A DNA stretch of 64,000 nucleotides from UBA5072 sp041737175 (GTDB taxonomy: Bacteria; Bacteroidota; Bacteroidia; Bacteroidales; UBA10428), in the NCBI GenBank assembly GCA_041737175.1, contig JBGSSF010000035.1:1-64000 (forward strand). The letters run 5' to 3'. Shown in pieces: positions 1 to 9,494 of this stretch. Positions within the stretch are counted from its first letter, which is position 1. Every line of letters begins with the position of its first letter. Made by a program: the position numbers and the translations under genes. The notes below the pieces were generated by a model. It made no database searches, was not told the origin of the DNA, and saw nothing but the letters and a program-made list of their open reading frames with translations.

Positions 1-1235
1 CAAATCAGTGCAAAAATCAGGAAGGTAATCCCACCGCTCAATTTTTCGAGCATGATGGGAAAAACGATGGTTACAATGGTACAGGCAATCCAAAGTGAAA
101 CAATGGCAATCGACATTCCTTTGCTGCGCAGTCGGTTGGGAAACAATTCGGCTGCTACCACCCAAAGAGCTGGTCCCAATGATGCCGCAAAAAAGGCAAT
201 GTATCCGAGGATAAATACCAGCACCAACACTCCGGAAGTTTGATTGGTGAAATACAAAGCTGATAGTCCGGCCAACATCAACATCATGCCGGTTGAACCG
301 ATGATAATTAATAGTTTACGACCAAGACGGTCGATTAAAACCATTGCAATCAAAGTAAAAAGCAGATTGGTGCCGCCAATCAAAATAGTTTGAAACAGAG
401 CTGAATCGTTCGATTGACCTACATTCGCAAATATTTTTGGTGCGTAATACATGATCGTGTTGATTCCGGTAATCTGCTGAAATACTGCCAAAATGATCCC
501 AATAAATAAAAGCGGTTTAATTTTGGGCGCCAGTAAATCGCTGAATGTTGACTCGTCCTGATTTTTCAGCGTATCCTCAATTTCTTTTAATTCAGCAGAG
601 GCAAATTCTTTTCCGGAAGTTTTGACCAACACTTTAAATGCGTCGTCATTTCGGCCACGGGCAACCAACCAGCGCGGACTTTCAGGAACCAGAAACAGGC
701 TGAAGAATAACAATACTGCGGGAGCCGCCATTATCAATAACATCCATCGCCAATTGTTTTCGCCGGTGTCAACCAGCAAATAATTGCTGAAAAATGCCAC
801 CAAAATACCTATTACAATGGCCAATTGGTTTAATGAAACCAATGTTCCGCGATATTTGGCGGGTGCCAGTTCGGCAATGTACATGGGCGAAAGTATTGAA
901 GCAACTCCAACAGCAAGTCCGCCCAGAATGCGGGCAAACAAGAAAAAGATCAAGGAATGAGCTGATGCGCTTCCAACGGCCGAAATAAAAAACAGCAGAG
1001 CCGCCACCATCAGCACTTTTTTGCGGCCATAGTGGTCGCCTGCCTTTCCGGCAAGAAAAACTCCGGCGATGCAACCAAACAGCAAACTGCTGACTGTCCA
1101 ACCCAACCCGGCTTCTGACAAACCGAAATACGGCTGAATAAAATTGATGGTTCCTGAAATAACAGCGGTGTCGAAACCAAATAATAGTCCACCCAATGCT
1201 GCTACCACGGAAATGAGAATGACGTATCCTTTCAT
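1..1235 (-). CDS. Sugar-porter MFS transporter, C-terminus cut by window edge
   Basis: The reading frame starts at the ATG complementary to 1233-1235 and stays open to base 1, so the C-terminus lies outside the window. The product is an inner-membrane major facilitator of the sugar porter (SP) family, probably a sugar/proton symporter. Visible SP hallmarks are GGLLFGFDTAVISG in the first helix, a GRKK loop between helices 2 and 3, the PESPRWL motif after helix 6, and the helix 7 run FQQITGINTIMYYAPKIF. It is a paralogue of the MFS protein at 19338-20723. It is the last visible gene of a leftward block with the isomerase and GntR genes, which suggests import of a hexose that then enters glycolysis. 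The substrate cannot be read from sequence. Confidence 0.9.
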   Translation of the reverse strand, partial: MKGYVILISVVAALGGLLFGFDTAVISGTINFIQPYFGLSEAGLGWTVSSLLFGCIAGVFLAGKAGDHYGRKKVLMVAALLFFISAVGSASAHSLIFFLFARILGGLAVGVASILSPMYIAELAPAKYRGTLVSLNQLAIVIGILVAFFSNYLLVDTGENNWRWMLLIMAAPAVLLFFSLFLVPESPRWLVARGRNDDAFKVLVKTSGKEFASAELKEIEDTLKNQDESTFSDLLAPKIKPLLFIGIILAVFQQITGINTIMYYAPKIFANVGQSNDSALFQTILIGGTNLLFTLIAMVLIDRLGRKLLIIIGSTGMMLMLAGLSALYFTNQTSGVLVLVFILGYIAFFAASLGPALWVVAAELFPNRLRSKGMSIAIVSLWIACTIVTIVFPIMLEKLSGGITFLIFALI

Positions 1236-1284
1236 TTTTTCTATTCAATATCACCGATGGCACAAAGTCACACCGGGATTGCGT

Positions 1285-1848
1285 TTATACTAGTTTTGGT
1301 TTTCCTCTTACCTCAACCAATCGCGCAGAGAAACCGTTCACGGCTATTTCATCGTAATTATGACCTGCATCCGATGGCCAGCAAGCTCCAACGATGAGTT
1401 TTTCATCACCGGTGTTCGCCAGCCGGTGGGCAATTTCGCCACCAATGTAATGAAGGCTTCCGGGGTAAACTTCTTCTGCCCAGGTTTTCCGGTCACGATC
1501 CATCAAAATCAGCATTCCTTTACCCTGAACGCCCCAGTAGAACTCAGCACGATCGCCAAGAGAATGAAAATGACCTTTGGTCATGAAGTATTCTTTGCCC
1601 ACTTTCCCCGGATATATGGTTGACACACCAAAATACAGGCCACCCGGAGTTCCATCTGCTACCGGCAGCCACGATTGAACTGTATAGACCAACTCTTCCT
1701 GGTCCGTGTGGTCAAAAACCTCCTGATCCTGAAAGATTCCTTTCAGATCTTTCAATTTCCGAATTTGATGGATGATGAGTTCGCCTGCCAAATGGTAGTT
1801 TTTGAGGTTTAATTCAACAGGAGATTTGCAGATTTCTAAATGCTTCAT
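1285..1848 (-). CDS. Cupin-type glucose-6-phosphate isomerase
   Basis: This 187-residue protein matches the metal-dependent cupin phosphoglucose isomerases first known from archaea, which interconvert glucose-6-phosphate and fructose-6-phosphate in the cytoplasm. The four metal ligands are visible as H93 and H95 in KGHFHSLGDRAE, E102 in the same motif, and H141 in GGEIAHRLANTG; their spacing (2, 7, 39) equals that of the Pyrococcus enzyme as I remember it (88, 90, 97, 136). There is no sugar isomerase (SIS) domain. The gene lies 7 bp downstream of the GntR gene and upstream of the partial MFS gene, so the three probably form one operon. A mannose- or other sugar-phosphate substrate is possible. 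Family assignment is firm; the physiological substrate is inferred. Confidence 0.85.
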   Translation of the reverse strand: MKHLEICKSPVELNLKNYHLAGELIIHQIRKLKDLKGIFQDQEVFDHTDQEELVYTVQSWLPVADGTPGGLYFGVSTIYPGKVGKEYFMTKGHFHSLGDRAEFYWGVQGKGMLILMDRDRKTWAEEVYPGSLHYIGGEIAHRLANTGDEKLIVGACWPSDAGHNYDEIAVNGFSARLVEVRGKPKLV

Positions 1849-1855
1849 GAATTGG

Positions 1856-2872
1856 TTAAAATGAGTTTCGTTTATTCATCAAGAAAGGATTATCCAGCTT
1901 CATTTTCTGATGGTTCCGTATCATTTCGGCCATCGATTTTCCCATTTGGGTAAAGTCGGTGGAAATAGTAGTTATTCCTGAAGCCACTATTCCTTTTAAA
2001 GGTGTTTCGTTATAGGAAACAATTCCCATATCTTTCCCTAATTCCAATTTGTTGCTGATGGAATAGCGCACCAGAAACTCCAGGTCGCGGTCATCAACCA
2101 CCACAAAACCATCACCCGGTTTTATTTCAAACGATTTAATTTCATTTACCACTTCCGCCGGAATAGGATGTTGTTTGCAAAAATCCCTGAATCCGATCGT
2201 AATATCGCGGAAATGCGATTTTTGGGTGCGCACAACCAGTATCATGCGATTGTACTTATCCACCAACATCCTGCTATTTTTTAGGATTCGATAAATATCA
2301 CGTTCAAAATCCTGACAGACATACGGATATAAGTCCATATATTGTTTTCGTCCCTGGTCAAGAATGAAAACTTTATTCGATGGCAGTTTGCCAATTAGAT
2401 TAATTGCCTCAGGATGATCGATGGGCATAATTACATATTCGGAGTAATCGCCAATCGAACCATCGATAATAGTCTGGAACATCTTCAGGTTATTGTGATG
2501 AAAGAAGATTTGCTCACTGCCATCTTTGAGCAAAACCTCTTTAAACGAGTCGTAGAGTTCTTCTTTATACGCCGTAAAGCGGTCGAAAACCAGCAAGACC
2601 CTGTGCTTGAAGTCGGTATTTTCACTTTGTATATAATACCCTTTCCCTACCTGAGAAGTAATGAGACCTTTTGCTTTCAGTTCGTTATAAGCCATCAAAA
2701 CGGTGTCCTGTGACAAACCAAATTGTTTGCACATCATATTAAGCGAAGGAATTTTATCCCCTTTTTTTAATTCCCCGGCATTGATTTTTTGCAGAATAGC
2801 ATCAATAATTTGTCGGTACTTCGGAGCAGACAAATGATCTTCAAATGGAATATCAATAGGTAATTTTATCAT
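1856..2872 (-). CDS. GntR-family regulator with LacI-like sensor domain
   Basis: A 338-residue cytoplasmic transcription factor. Residues about 15-82 are a GntR winged helix (YRQIIDAILQKINAGELKKG, then PSLNMMCKQFGLSQDTV as the recognition region). The remaining 250 residues lack the usual UTRA or aminotransferase domain and resemble a periplasmic-binding-protein/LacI-type sugar sensor, a combination common in Bacteroidetes. It heads the short block that continues into the isomerase and MFS genes and probably controls it in response to a sugar or sugar phosphate. The AT-rich 128-bp gap between it and the GH95 stop codon (2873-3000) should carry the promoter, but I see no clear operator there. 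Confidence 0.85.
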   Translation of the reverse strand: MIKLPIDIPFEDHLSAPKYRQIIDAILQKINAGELKKGDKIPSLNMMCKQFGLSQDTVLMAYNELKAKGLITSQVGKGYYIQSENTDFKHRVLLVFDRFTAYKEELYDSFKEVLLKDGSEQIFFHHNNLKMFQTIIDGSIGDYSEYVIMPIDHPEAINLIGKLPSNKVFILDQGRKQYMDLYPYVCQDFERDIYRILKNSRMLVDKYNRMILVVRTQKSHFRDITIGFRDFCKQHPIPAEVVNEIKSFEIKPGDGFVVVDDRDLEFLVRYSISNKLELGKDMGIVSYNETPLKGIVASGITTISTDFTQMGKSMAEMIRNHQKMKLDNPFLMNKRNSF

Positions 2873-3000
2873 CCAACCTCTAGGTAGTATTATGTAAATA
2901 TAAAAATTCTAAATCTCTTAATATCAATATTCTTTAATTTTATATAAAAATATTACAGATCATTATAAAGATGCATAGGAATTCTATACGGCGTCTCAAT

Positions 3001-5406
3001 TTAGATAAATTCATTTTTGGTAATAACTATTTTTTCTCCGGGTTCAGGTGAAATTTTAAGTTGACTTTTACCCAGTTTCACAACCAGTAGCTTCGAAGTG
3101 GAAGGAATGAGAACCACCTGCTCGAGGACACCATCTTTCCAGGTTATATCAACCGTAACATTTCCACGTGCTTTTAATCCTCTGACCTTGCCTTCGGCCC
3201 AGGCTGCCGGAAGAGCCGGTAAGAGATGAATAATGCAGGCACCCTGTGTATCCTGTACATGGCTTTGAAGTAACATTTCGGCAATTCCTGCCGTAGTGCC
3301 AAAATTATTATCTATCTGAAAAGGAGGACAGTTTCCGAACAGGTTCAGATTAATACTTTTTGAAAGAACGAGATCAAGGCATTCTTTTGCTTTTTCCGAT
3401 TGGCCCAGACGGGCATACTGGCTGATGAGCCATGCGGCACTCCAGCCGGTGTGACCGCCTCCATGTGTGAGACGATATTCCAGTGATTTTAACGCTGCTC
3501 CAGCATATTCAGGTGATTGAATCGGATTGATTTGTGATCCGGGATGAACGGCAAACAAATGCGAAATGTGCCGGTGTCCGGGTTCCGCTTCCGGAAATTC
3601 CTGTGCCCATTCCATCAACCGGCCATCAGAACCAATTTGTGTTGTTGCAAGGTTATTTTTGGCTTTCCCAACCATTTCCGAAAAGTCATCGATTATTCCC
3701 AATTCGCCCGATACCATAACAAAGTCATCAAACAACTGCCAGATGACCTGTTGATCGTGGGTTGGACCCATAGAAATCTGACTTTTACTGCCATCGGGAG
3801 CAATGAAGGTGTTTTCGGGGGATACGGCAGGCCCTGAAACCAGTTTCCCGGTTTTTGGGTTGGTAACCAGCCAATCCATATAAAATTCCACAGCACCTTT
3901 CAAAACCGGGTACATTTTTTCGAGAAATGCGGTGTCGCCTGTAAAACGGTAATGCTCGCCTATGTGCTGACAAAGCCAGGCAGGTGCACCGGTATGCATC
4001 CCCCAGCTTGCACTTTCGCCAGGTGAAGTGTAACCCCATACATTGGTTATGGGATGCACTACCCAGCCTTTTAAGCCATATTGGATTCGGGCAGTTCGCG
4101 CTCCGGGTCCAGTTAGCGATGAGATCAGATCAAACATGGGCAGGTGCATTTCAGAAAGATTCGTCACTTCGGCAGGCCAGTAATTCATTTGGATGTTTAC
4201 ATCAGTGTGGTAATCGCCATTCCATGGGGTTTGTATTTTATTAGCCCAGATTCCCTGGAGGTTGGCCGGTAAAGTTCCGGGCCTCGATGACGAAATAAGC
4301 AAATAGCGGCCAAACTGAAAAACAAGTTCGGTCAGGTGATGGTCTGTTTTGGATTCCGTGTATCGTAAAATGCGCTCATCGGTGGGAACGGTATCGGGCA
4401 AATTGCAAAGATTCAATTCGACCCTGTTAAAGTAAGTTTGATAATCTGCGGTATGGGCATTCAATAGACTATCAAAGCTTATTTTTGATGCACTTTCGAT
4501 GTTTTTTTGCGTAATCATTTTATAATCGCGCCCTTTATAACCCGGATATTCCAACTTATAATCGGTGGATGATGATAAAAGAAGGACGACTTCGTCAGCA
4601 TTCTTCACGTTTATCACAGAATCAGAATATTCCACCGTTCCATTTTTATGGATGACTTTGAGCCGGGCCATGTATTCAAGGCCGTCGCCGGCTTTTCCAT
4701 TGTTCAGTGTACCCACCATCACCAACTGGTTATTCTCTGAAAAGGTGCGGAAACGTTCAGGTCGGGTCATCGTGCAATTAAAAGATATTTTCGCTTTTTT
4801 ATCGGCCGTAAAGCGGGCAACCATCACCTGATGAGGATAACTGACAAAAATTTCACGATTAAACGTAACTCCGTTTTGTGTGTAATGAACCCGGGTAACT
4901 GCATCGTTTAAATCGAGTTCGCGATAATAATTCTGGTAGTCACCGGTTATGGTTTGATTGATCCACAAATCTCCCAGCGTTTGAAAACATCCGAATGGCA
5001 CGACAGCACCATTTCCATAACCGGAACCGGTACCTTTGCAAACCTGCGTTTGATTGGTGAGTTCTGTTGTTTCGCGGTATTTTCCGGCAAACAACAGCTG
5101 CCTGATCTTATCCAGGTGATATACTGCTTCAGGATTATCATTTTCTTCCGGGCTGCCCGACCATATGCTTTCTTCATTGAGCTGAATCCGCTCATGGTTT
5201 ACATCGCCAAATACCATTACTCCAAGCGAACCGTTTCCCAATGGTAAGGATTTCAGCCATTCGGGGTCGTCCTTCCATCCATTGGGGCTGTCGGGCACCG
5301 ACGCATCTGCCGGTTTGGTGTACCAGAGTTTGAGGGTCGAAATAACTTTTACTTCCGGTTTACAGGATAACAAAAGAAACAATAATAAATATGCAACGAC
5401 TTTCAT
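3001..5406 (-). CDS. GH95 family glycosidase (alpha-L-fucosidase/galactosidase type), lipoprotein
   Basis: The 801-residue product is a GH95 enzyme, a family of inverting 1,2-alpha-L-fucosidases and alpha-L-galactosidases. The N-terminus is a lipoprotein signal (LLLFLLLSC, Cys15). Residues about 25-280 form the N-terminal beta domain with the family motif PLGNGSLGVMVFGD (55-68), followed by NEESIWSGSP. The (alpha/alpha)6 barrel carries DVNIQMNYWPAE (402-413), which holds the catalytic Asn region, and SPENTF, whose E531 aligns with the expected general acid. Full length for the family. It begins a leftward unit after the GH78 gene, 206 bp downstream of that gene's stop, and has its own upstream 41-bp site at 5546-5586, which suggests an independent regulated promoter. 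Outer-membrane or periplasmic location is inferred from the lipobox. Confidence 0.9.
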   Translation of the reverse strand: MKVVAYLLLFLLLSCKPEVKVISTLKLWYTKPADASVPDSPNGWKDDPEWLKSLPLGNGSLGVMVFGDVNHERIQLNEESIWSGSPEENDNPEAVYHLDKIRQLLFAGKYRETTELTNQTQVCKGTGSGYGNGAVVPFGCFQTLGDLWINQTITGDYQNYYRELDLNDAVTRVHYTQNGVTFNREIFVSYPHQVMVARFTADKKAKISFNCTMTRPERFRTFSENNQLVMVGTLNNGKAGDGLEYMARLKVIHKNGTVEYSDSVINVKNADEVVLLLSSSTDYKLEYPGYKGRDYKMITQKNIESASKISFDSLLNAHTADYQTYFNRVELNLCNLPDTVPTDERILRYTESKTDHHLTELVFQFGRYLLISSSRPGTLPANLQGIWANKIQTPWNGDYHTDVNIQMNYWPAEVTNLSEMHLPMFDLISSLTGPGARTARIQYGLKGWVVHPITNVWGYTSPGESASWGMHTGAPAWLCQHIGEHYRFTGDTAFLEKMYPVLKGAVEFYMDWLVTNPKTGKLVSGPAVSPENTFIAPDGSKSQISMGPTHDQQVIWQLFDDFVMVSGELGIIDDFSEMVGKAKNNLATTQIGSDGRLMEWAQEFPEAEPGHRHISHLFAVHPGSQINPIQSPEYAGAALKSLEYRLTHGGGHTGWSAAWLISQYARLGQSEKAKECLDLVLSKSINLNLFGNCPPFQIDNNFGTTAGIAEMLLQSHVQDTQGACIIHLLPALPAAWAEGKVRGLKARGNVTVDITWKDGVLEQVVLIPSTSKLLVVKLGKSQLKISPEPGEKIVITKNEFI

Positions 5407-5545
5407 AGAAAATAAACTTCTGTGATAATTTTAGAATCGAAATACATGGAATCATATCACCACATATCATGGAACAACCGGTATTTTAGATTTGGCCGTT
5501 ACATAATTCTCCCGAATATTAAATTTATTTGATATCGGGGTTAAA

Positions 5546-5586
5546 GTAAATAGACTATGCTGATAAAATTTGTACAATCCTATTAT
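5546..5586. promoter_or_regulatory. Candidate operator, copy A of shared 41-bp site
   Basis: This 41-bp stretch, 140 bp upstream of the GH95 start, agrees with 11993-12033 at 37 of 41 positions. The ends are identical (GTAAATAGACTAT and TTGTACAATCCTATTAT) and the differences fall in the middle. It contains two CTAT cores 25 bp apart in direct orientation, a layout typical of AraC-family sites. The regulator encoded at 12164-13075 is the obvious candidate binder. Conservation between two otherwise unrelated intergenic regions is seen; binding is inferred. Confidence 0.6.
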
Positions 5587-5611
5587 GCAGCTGGATCATA
5601 ATCTAAATTCC

Positions 5612-8158
5612 TTAATCTGGCTGCCAAGTTCCGCTTTGCCCGATAAGGATCATAGAATTTCTAAACGCAATCTCATAGCTTCCACCCTCCAGTTTTACTT
5701 TCCTGGGTGTTTTTCCATAAGATCTATTGTTTATTGTAAAATCTCTTTCACTGAATTCAACAGGTATGTAGAAAAAAGCTGTAATTCCCGGAGGTATGTT
5801 CAAATTGTATATATAGCATGAATCTGGTACATTGGACCAGCTCACTTCAATGCAATTCCCGCTAATATGCGGTGCACGGCCTTTTGCCCAATTAATATTT
5901 TTGCTTAGAAATGGCCGGATTTCAATAATACTATCATCTCCGGTTCCGGGTTTAATTCCCAATATGATTTTCGACATGAAGTATAGCGGAGATCCACCCC
6001 AGGCATGACTGTAATCTCCTCCATACCCTGTTTCTGTGATATCCTGCCAGTTTTCTTTTAACGTATAAGTTTCTTTATTGATACCGTTTTCCCATTTTTT
6101 CAAGAGTTTAAGCCCGATTCCGGAAAATTGTCCGATATGTTCCACTGCAGCTAAAACAAAAAACATAAAGTAGGGCTGAAGGTCAATTGATTTCTGGCTG
6201 GTAACGTAATCCATAATAGCCGTTTGATGTTTTTCAGGTGCAATATCATATAAAACTGCAAGGGTATTCACATGAGGGCTATAGGTTACAATATTGTCAT
6301 CCTGAGGGAAAAAGTAATGGTTTGGTGCTTTCGATCTGAAAGGAATACCATCTTTATAAACTCCCTTTTCGTTATCCCACAGCAACTTGTTGAACGATTT
6401 CTTGATTTCTTTTGCGAGCGCTAAATCTTTCTCTTTGGTTTCTGAATGGTTGAACAATGAATTCAGGAATGCAGCATCTGATAAAGCTTTATAATAAAAA
6501 GCAGTCAGATAGCCCATTCCTATAACAGCTGGCGGGTGGTGTGCATTGAATTTGTCAATTTGTATCCAGTCCATAAACATGTAATCAGGGGCATTGCTTA
6601 ACAGAAAATCGCTGTCCAGGTAGGTTTCGAATAATTCAATGAGTTTATTTATATGGGGCAGGAGCATTCTTACCAATTGCATATCGCCTGTATGTTGATA
6701 GTAGTAATGTATCATTTGAATCCAAAGCAAAGAATAACTGGTATGAAACATATCGTAATTATTCTTTTCAAGCATCAAAGCTGTTTTGATCAGTGTTTGC
6801 CGTGTAAGCCAGGTATCTCCGAAAGCATAGTAGTTTATGAGCGAATGAATAAGATAATCCCCTGTACAGGCAATAGGTTCCTGATGCCTGGGAGAGTCAT
6901 AAAACATATCATTCATACATAATTGCGTAGTCCACCGGGTAATGCACCAGAGCGATGTAAGGAAGCTGTCAGAGCAGGCAAAACTTCCCTGATAATTTAC
7001 AGGATAGGAAGAAAAGTCAGTGTGAATATTTTTTATGACAAGTCCGTTTTCCGAAACCGCCTTTACTTTCAAATACCTGTAAACGCTCAGGTAAGGCGCT
7101 TCAAAAACGTTGCGACCCTCTTTACATATGTAGGTTAATGACCTGTTTTGTGAAGCAAATTTCTTCTCATAAGGATATATCTTAATTGTATCATTCTTTT
7201 GAGCAATTACTTCAAAGCCATAATAACCAGTCAGATTCTTTCCATAATCCAGCGTAAATTCTGTTTTTTTGTATGGTTTTTCATAAACCAGCGTTTCATA
7301 TTTTGTTACCGCCTCATCATAACCGGGAAACCAGATTCCTGTAGGTTTTATGGCATATCTCATGGGAACCGGAATCTCACTTCTTATCAGATATCCGTCT
7401 TTGGCAAATTTTTTCACAGAAGCTTGCTCCCAGTTTGAGTCATCAAATGAATTTTCGTACCAGTTGACCTGTTCGAAATTTGCATTCCGTGTGTACTGTC
7501 CTTCATTCCTGAAAAAAGAAGTATCAATCATGCATTTCCAGCTTGTGTCTGTTCCGATGATATTTTCACCCGAGCAGGTATCCAGATCACAAATCAACAT
7601 TCCTTCACCACTTGTGGTTTCCGAAATCTCCCTGGAATAATTAAAAACTTCCACAGCGATTGTGTTTATCCCCTCCTGCAAGTGTGGTTTAACATTGAGG
7701 CAATAATAAAACCAGTGTTCGGGTGGAACCCTGTCGAAGTAGTCACTCCCGATATCAGAAGGTCCCTGGTTTACAAATTTGCTGTTTATGTAAAGCCGGT
7801 AAGAAACATCTGCTGTTAAGCACATAACGGCTTCGCCGGGGACTTTGGGAAGGTTGAAGTTTTTTCTGAATAAAGCCCTGTACTGTTTAATTGAATCTGC
7901 ATTCTGAATCCATTCGGTTTTTGTTTTCTGGTATTCGTTAAAAAATGATTTATTCAGCCAGATCCAATCACCCTTCCATGTATCTTTCCTGAATAAATCA
8001 TTTGGGTTGAAATCACTGTGTCCGGAATAAATACCAGCATCCTCAGCAACAATTTTTACTTCTTCATCATTTGTAACATACCCTGATTGTCCGGATGTTC
8101 CGGAAGCATATACAAAGTATAAGAACAATGCAATAATAACTCTGAAAGTAAATTCCAT
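5612..8158 (-). CDS. GH78-like alpha-L-rhamnosidase, exported
   Basis: An 848-residue protein with an N-terminal signal peptide (about residues 1-24). Residues about 60-250 form carbohydrate-binding beta-sandwich domains (KQYRALFRKNFNLP, YRLYINSKFV). The C-terminal half is a six-hairpin barrel of the GH78 type; DSPRHQEPIACTGD (421-434) corresponds to the family's RDERLGWTGD region, with E427 as the likely general acid, although the usual RDER is altered to RHQE. YGGDYSHAWGGSPLY near residue 740 is the conserved C-terminal active-site wall. The expected reaction is release of terminal alpha-L-rhamnose. It lies 17 bp downstream of the next glycosidase gene (8176-9477), so it is probably co-transcribed with it and with the GH92 gene. 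The atypical motif makes the exact sugar uncertain. Confidence 0.75.
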   Translation of the reverse strand: MEFTFRVIIALFLYFVYASGTSGQSGYVTNDEEVKIVAEDAGIYSGHSDFNPNDLFRKDTWKGDWIWLNKSFFNEYQKTKTEWIQNADSIKQYRALFRKNFNLPKVPGEAVMCLTADVSYRLYINSKFVNQGPSDIGSDYFDRVPPEHWFYYCLNVKPHLQEGINTIAVEVFNYSREISETTSGEGMLICDLDTCSGENIIGTDTSWKCMIDTSFFRNEGQYTRNANFEQVNWYENSFDDSNWEQASVKKFAKDGYLIRSEIPVPMRYAIKPTGIWFPGYDEAVTKYETLVYEKPYKKTEFTLDYGKNLTGYYGFEVIAQKNDTIKIYPYEKKFASQNRSLTYICKEGRNVFEAPYLSVYRYLKVKAVSENGLVIKNIHTDFSSYPVNYQGSFACSDSFLTSLWCITRWTTQLCMNDMFYDSPRHQEPIACTGDYLIHSLINYYAFGDTWLTRQTLIKTALMLEKNNYDMFHTSYSLLWIQMIHYYYQHTGDMQLVRMLLPHINKLIELFETYLDSDFLLSNAPDYMFMDWIQIDKFNAHHPPAVIGMGYLTAFYYKALSDAAFLNSLFNHSETKEKDLALAKEIKKSFNKLLWDNEKGVYKDGIPFRSKAPNHYFFPQDDNIVTYSPHVNTLAVLYDIAPEKHQTAIMDYVTSQKSIDLQPYFMFFVLAAVEHIGQFSGIGLKLLKKWENGINKETYTLKENWQDITETGYGGDYSHAWGGSPLYFMSKIILGIKPGTGDDSIIEIRPFLSKNINWAKGRAPHISGNCIEVSWSNVPDSCYIYNLNIPPGITAFFYIPVEFSERDFTINNRSYGKTPRKVKLEGGSYEIAFRNSMILIGQSGTWQPD

Positions 8159-8175
8159 GAAGTCAATATTTTGAA

Positions 8176-9477
8176 TTAAGGAATGTAAGTAACCTCTTCA
8201 AACATCCTGATCGCCTTGTACAATACTCCGGCTTCGCCCCGAAATGTTCCCGACCCCCTGGGTTGGTTATCAACCGAATACCATTCGTAGAAACCATTAT
8301 TGTCTTTTACCCTTTTCACCATTGGCTGCACCTGCTCGTATGCCTCCTGAACAAATCCATGCTTAATCAATTGCTGAACCATTCTTGCGCCAAACCAGGT
8401 CCAGTCGCCACCATTTTGATAACTGTAAACAGGGTTCATAATTTTGTTTGCAAAATAACCTTCAGGGTAGGGAGGATAGAGTGTTAATCCGATGGATGGT
8501 GCGCCAGCCTGCTTTACCCTGCTAACCATTTCATCAATAGAAATCTTAATTTCTTCCTTGCTCAGCAAGCCAGCTTCAATTGCAATGGCTGTTCCACCGA
8601 AATAATAAATCTGGTTTTCATCAAAATCAGCCGGGAAAGGCGAACCTTTTTCGAGATAAATATGCGGGATAAATTTCTGTTTGGTGCTATCCCATAAATG
8701 TTTGCGGCAATTATAGGCAATGCTTTCGTATACAGGAGTCCATTTGGCTTTGGTTGCCGGTAAGATTTCCATCATGTTATTCAATGCAATAATAAACATG
8801 GCATTGTCGTAAATATCGATAGCAGGATGGGTATTATTGTCCAAATCAACTCCCCAGCCATGTTCGGGTTGTACATCGCCCCAATCGGCAGTGGTAGCAC
8901 CAATAATCAACCCGTATTGTTTATTAAAACGGTTGTTCATCAAGAAGTCCATCGACCATTCGAGTCGCCCGGCAATAGTTTTGTCGCCAATTGTTTGAGT
9001 TAAAATCGAACTATCACCAGTCAACTGAATGTATTTATAAACTGCCTGAACCAGTGAACTTTCCTGGTCGGTTTCAACTGTATTTTTATGCGCGGCATAG
9101 CGTGGCTCCAATTCCGAATACGAAAAATCTGTTTCTCCCTGGCTGATCTGTTCCGTCGGGGTAAATCCATCCATGATGTTTCCATCTTCGCCCTGCATAC
9201 GGAAAAAAACGAGTAGGTTTTCTTTTAATTCCTCTTTGGGAAAAACCTGCAAGGCCAGTTCAATAAATGTATTGAAATCACGAATCCAGACTTCGCGGTA
9301 GCCATCACCGGCATTAAAACCGGTTTTCATGATTTGCAGTGCTTTGGCTTTCACCCATGGAAAATACTCATTAGTTGCTATTTGATTGGCAAGTTCTTTG
9401 TCCAACGCTTTTTTAACAGGTGAAGAACAGGCAAAAGCCAGTAAAACCATCATTAGCAGTAAAAAGTATTTTCTCAT
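8176..9477 (-). CDS. Six-hairpin glycosidase-like lipoprotein, family unassigned
   Basis: A 433-residue lipoprotein (signal LLMMVLLAFAC, Cys17) predicted to be an (alpha/alpha)6 barrel enzyme. Features that suggest a carbohydrate active site are YREVWIRDFNTFIEL, NIMDGFTPTEQ, ETDQESSLVQA, TADWGDVQPEHGWGVD and NGGDWTWFGARM; acidic residues in these loops are typical of amylo-1,6-glucosidase or GH63/GH15-like barrels. I cannot place it in a numbered GH family with confidence. It lies between the GH78-like and GH92-like genes with gaps of only 17 bp on each side, so the three probably form one transcript, and it should act on the same glycan. Confidence 0.7.
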   Translation of the reverse strand: MRKYFLLLMMVLLAFACSSPVKKALDKELANQIATNEYFPWVKAKALQIMKTGFNAGDGYREVWIRDFNTFIELALQVFPKEELKENLLVFFRMQGEDGNIMDGFTPTEQISQGETDFSYSELEPRYAAHKNTVETDQESSLVQAVYKYIQLTGDSSILTQTIGDKTIAGRLEWSMDFLMNNRFNKQYGLIIGATTADWGDVQPEHGWGVDLDNNTHPAIDIYDNAMFIIALNNMMEILPATKAKWTPVYESIAYNCRKHLWDSTKQKFIPHIYLEKGSPFPADFDENQIYYFGGTAIAIEAGLLSKEEIKISIDEMVSRVKQAGAPSIGLTLYPPYPEGYFANKIMNPVYSYQNGGDWTWFGARMVQQLIKHGFVQEAYEQVQPMVKRVKDNNGFYEWYSVDNQPRGSGTFRGEAGVLYKAIRMFEEVTYIP

Positions 9478-9494
9478 TTTGTTATTTTTTTAGG

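Noticed and set aside
769..1263. A 164-codon open frame overlapping the MFS gene on the minus strand
   Set aside because: It has no family motifs and lies in another frame of the MFS gene, whose frame shows clear sugar-porter motifs to the window edge.
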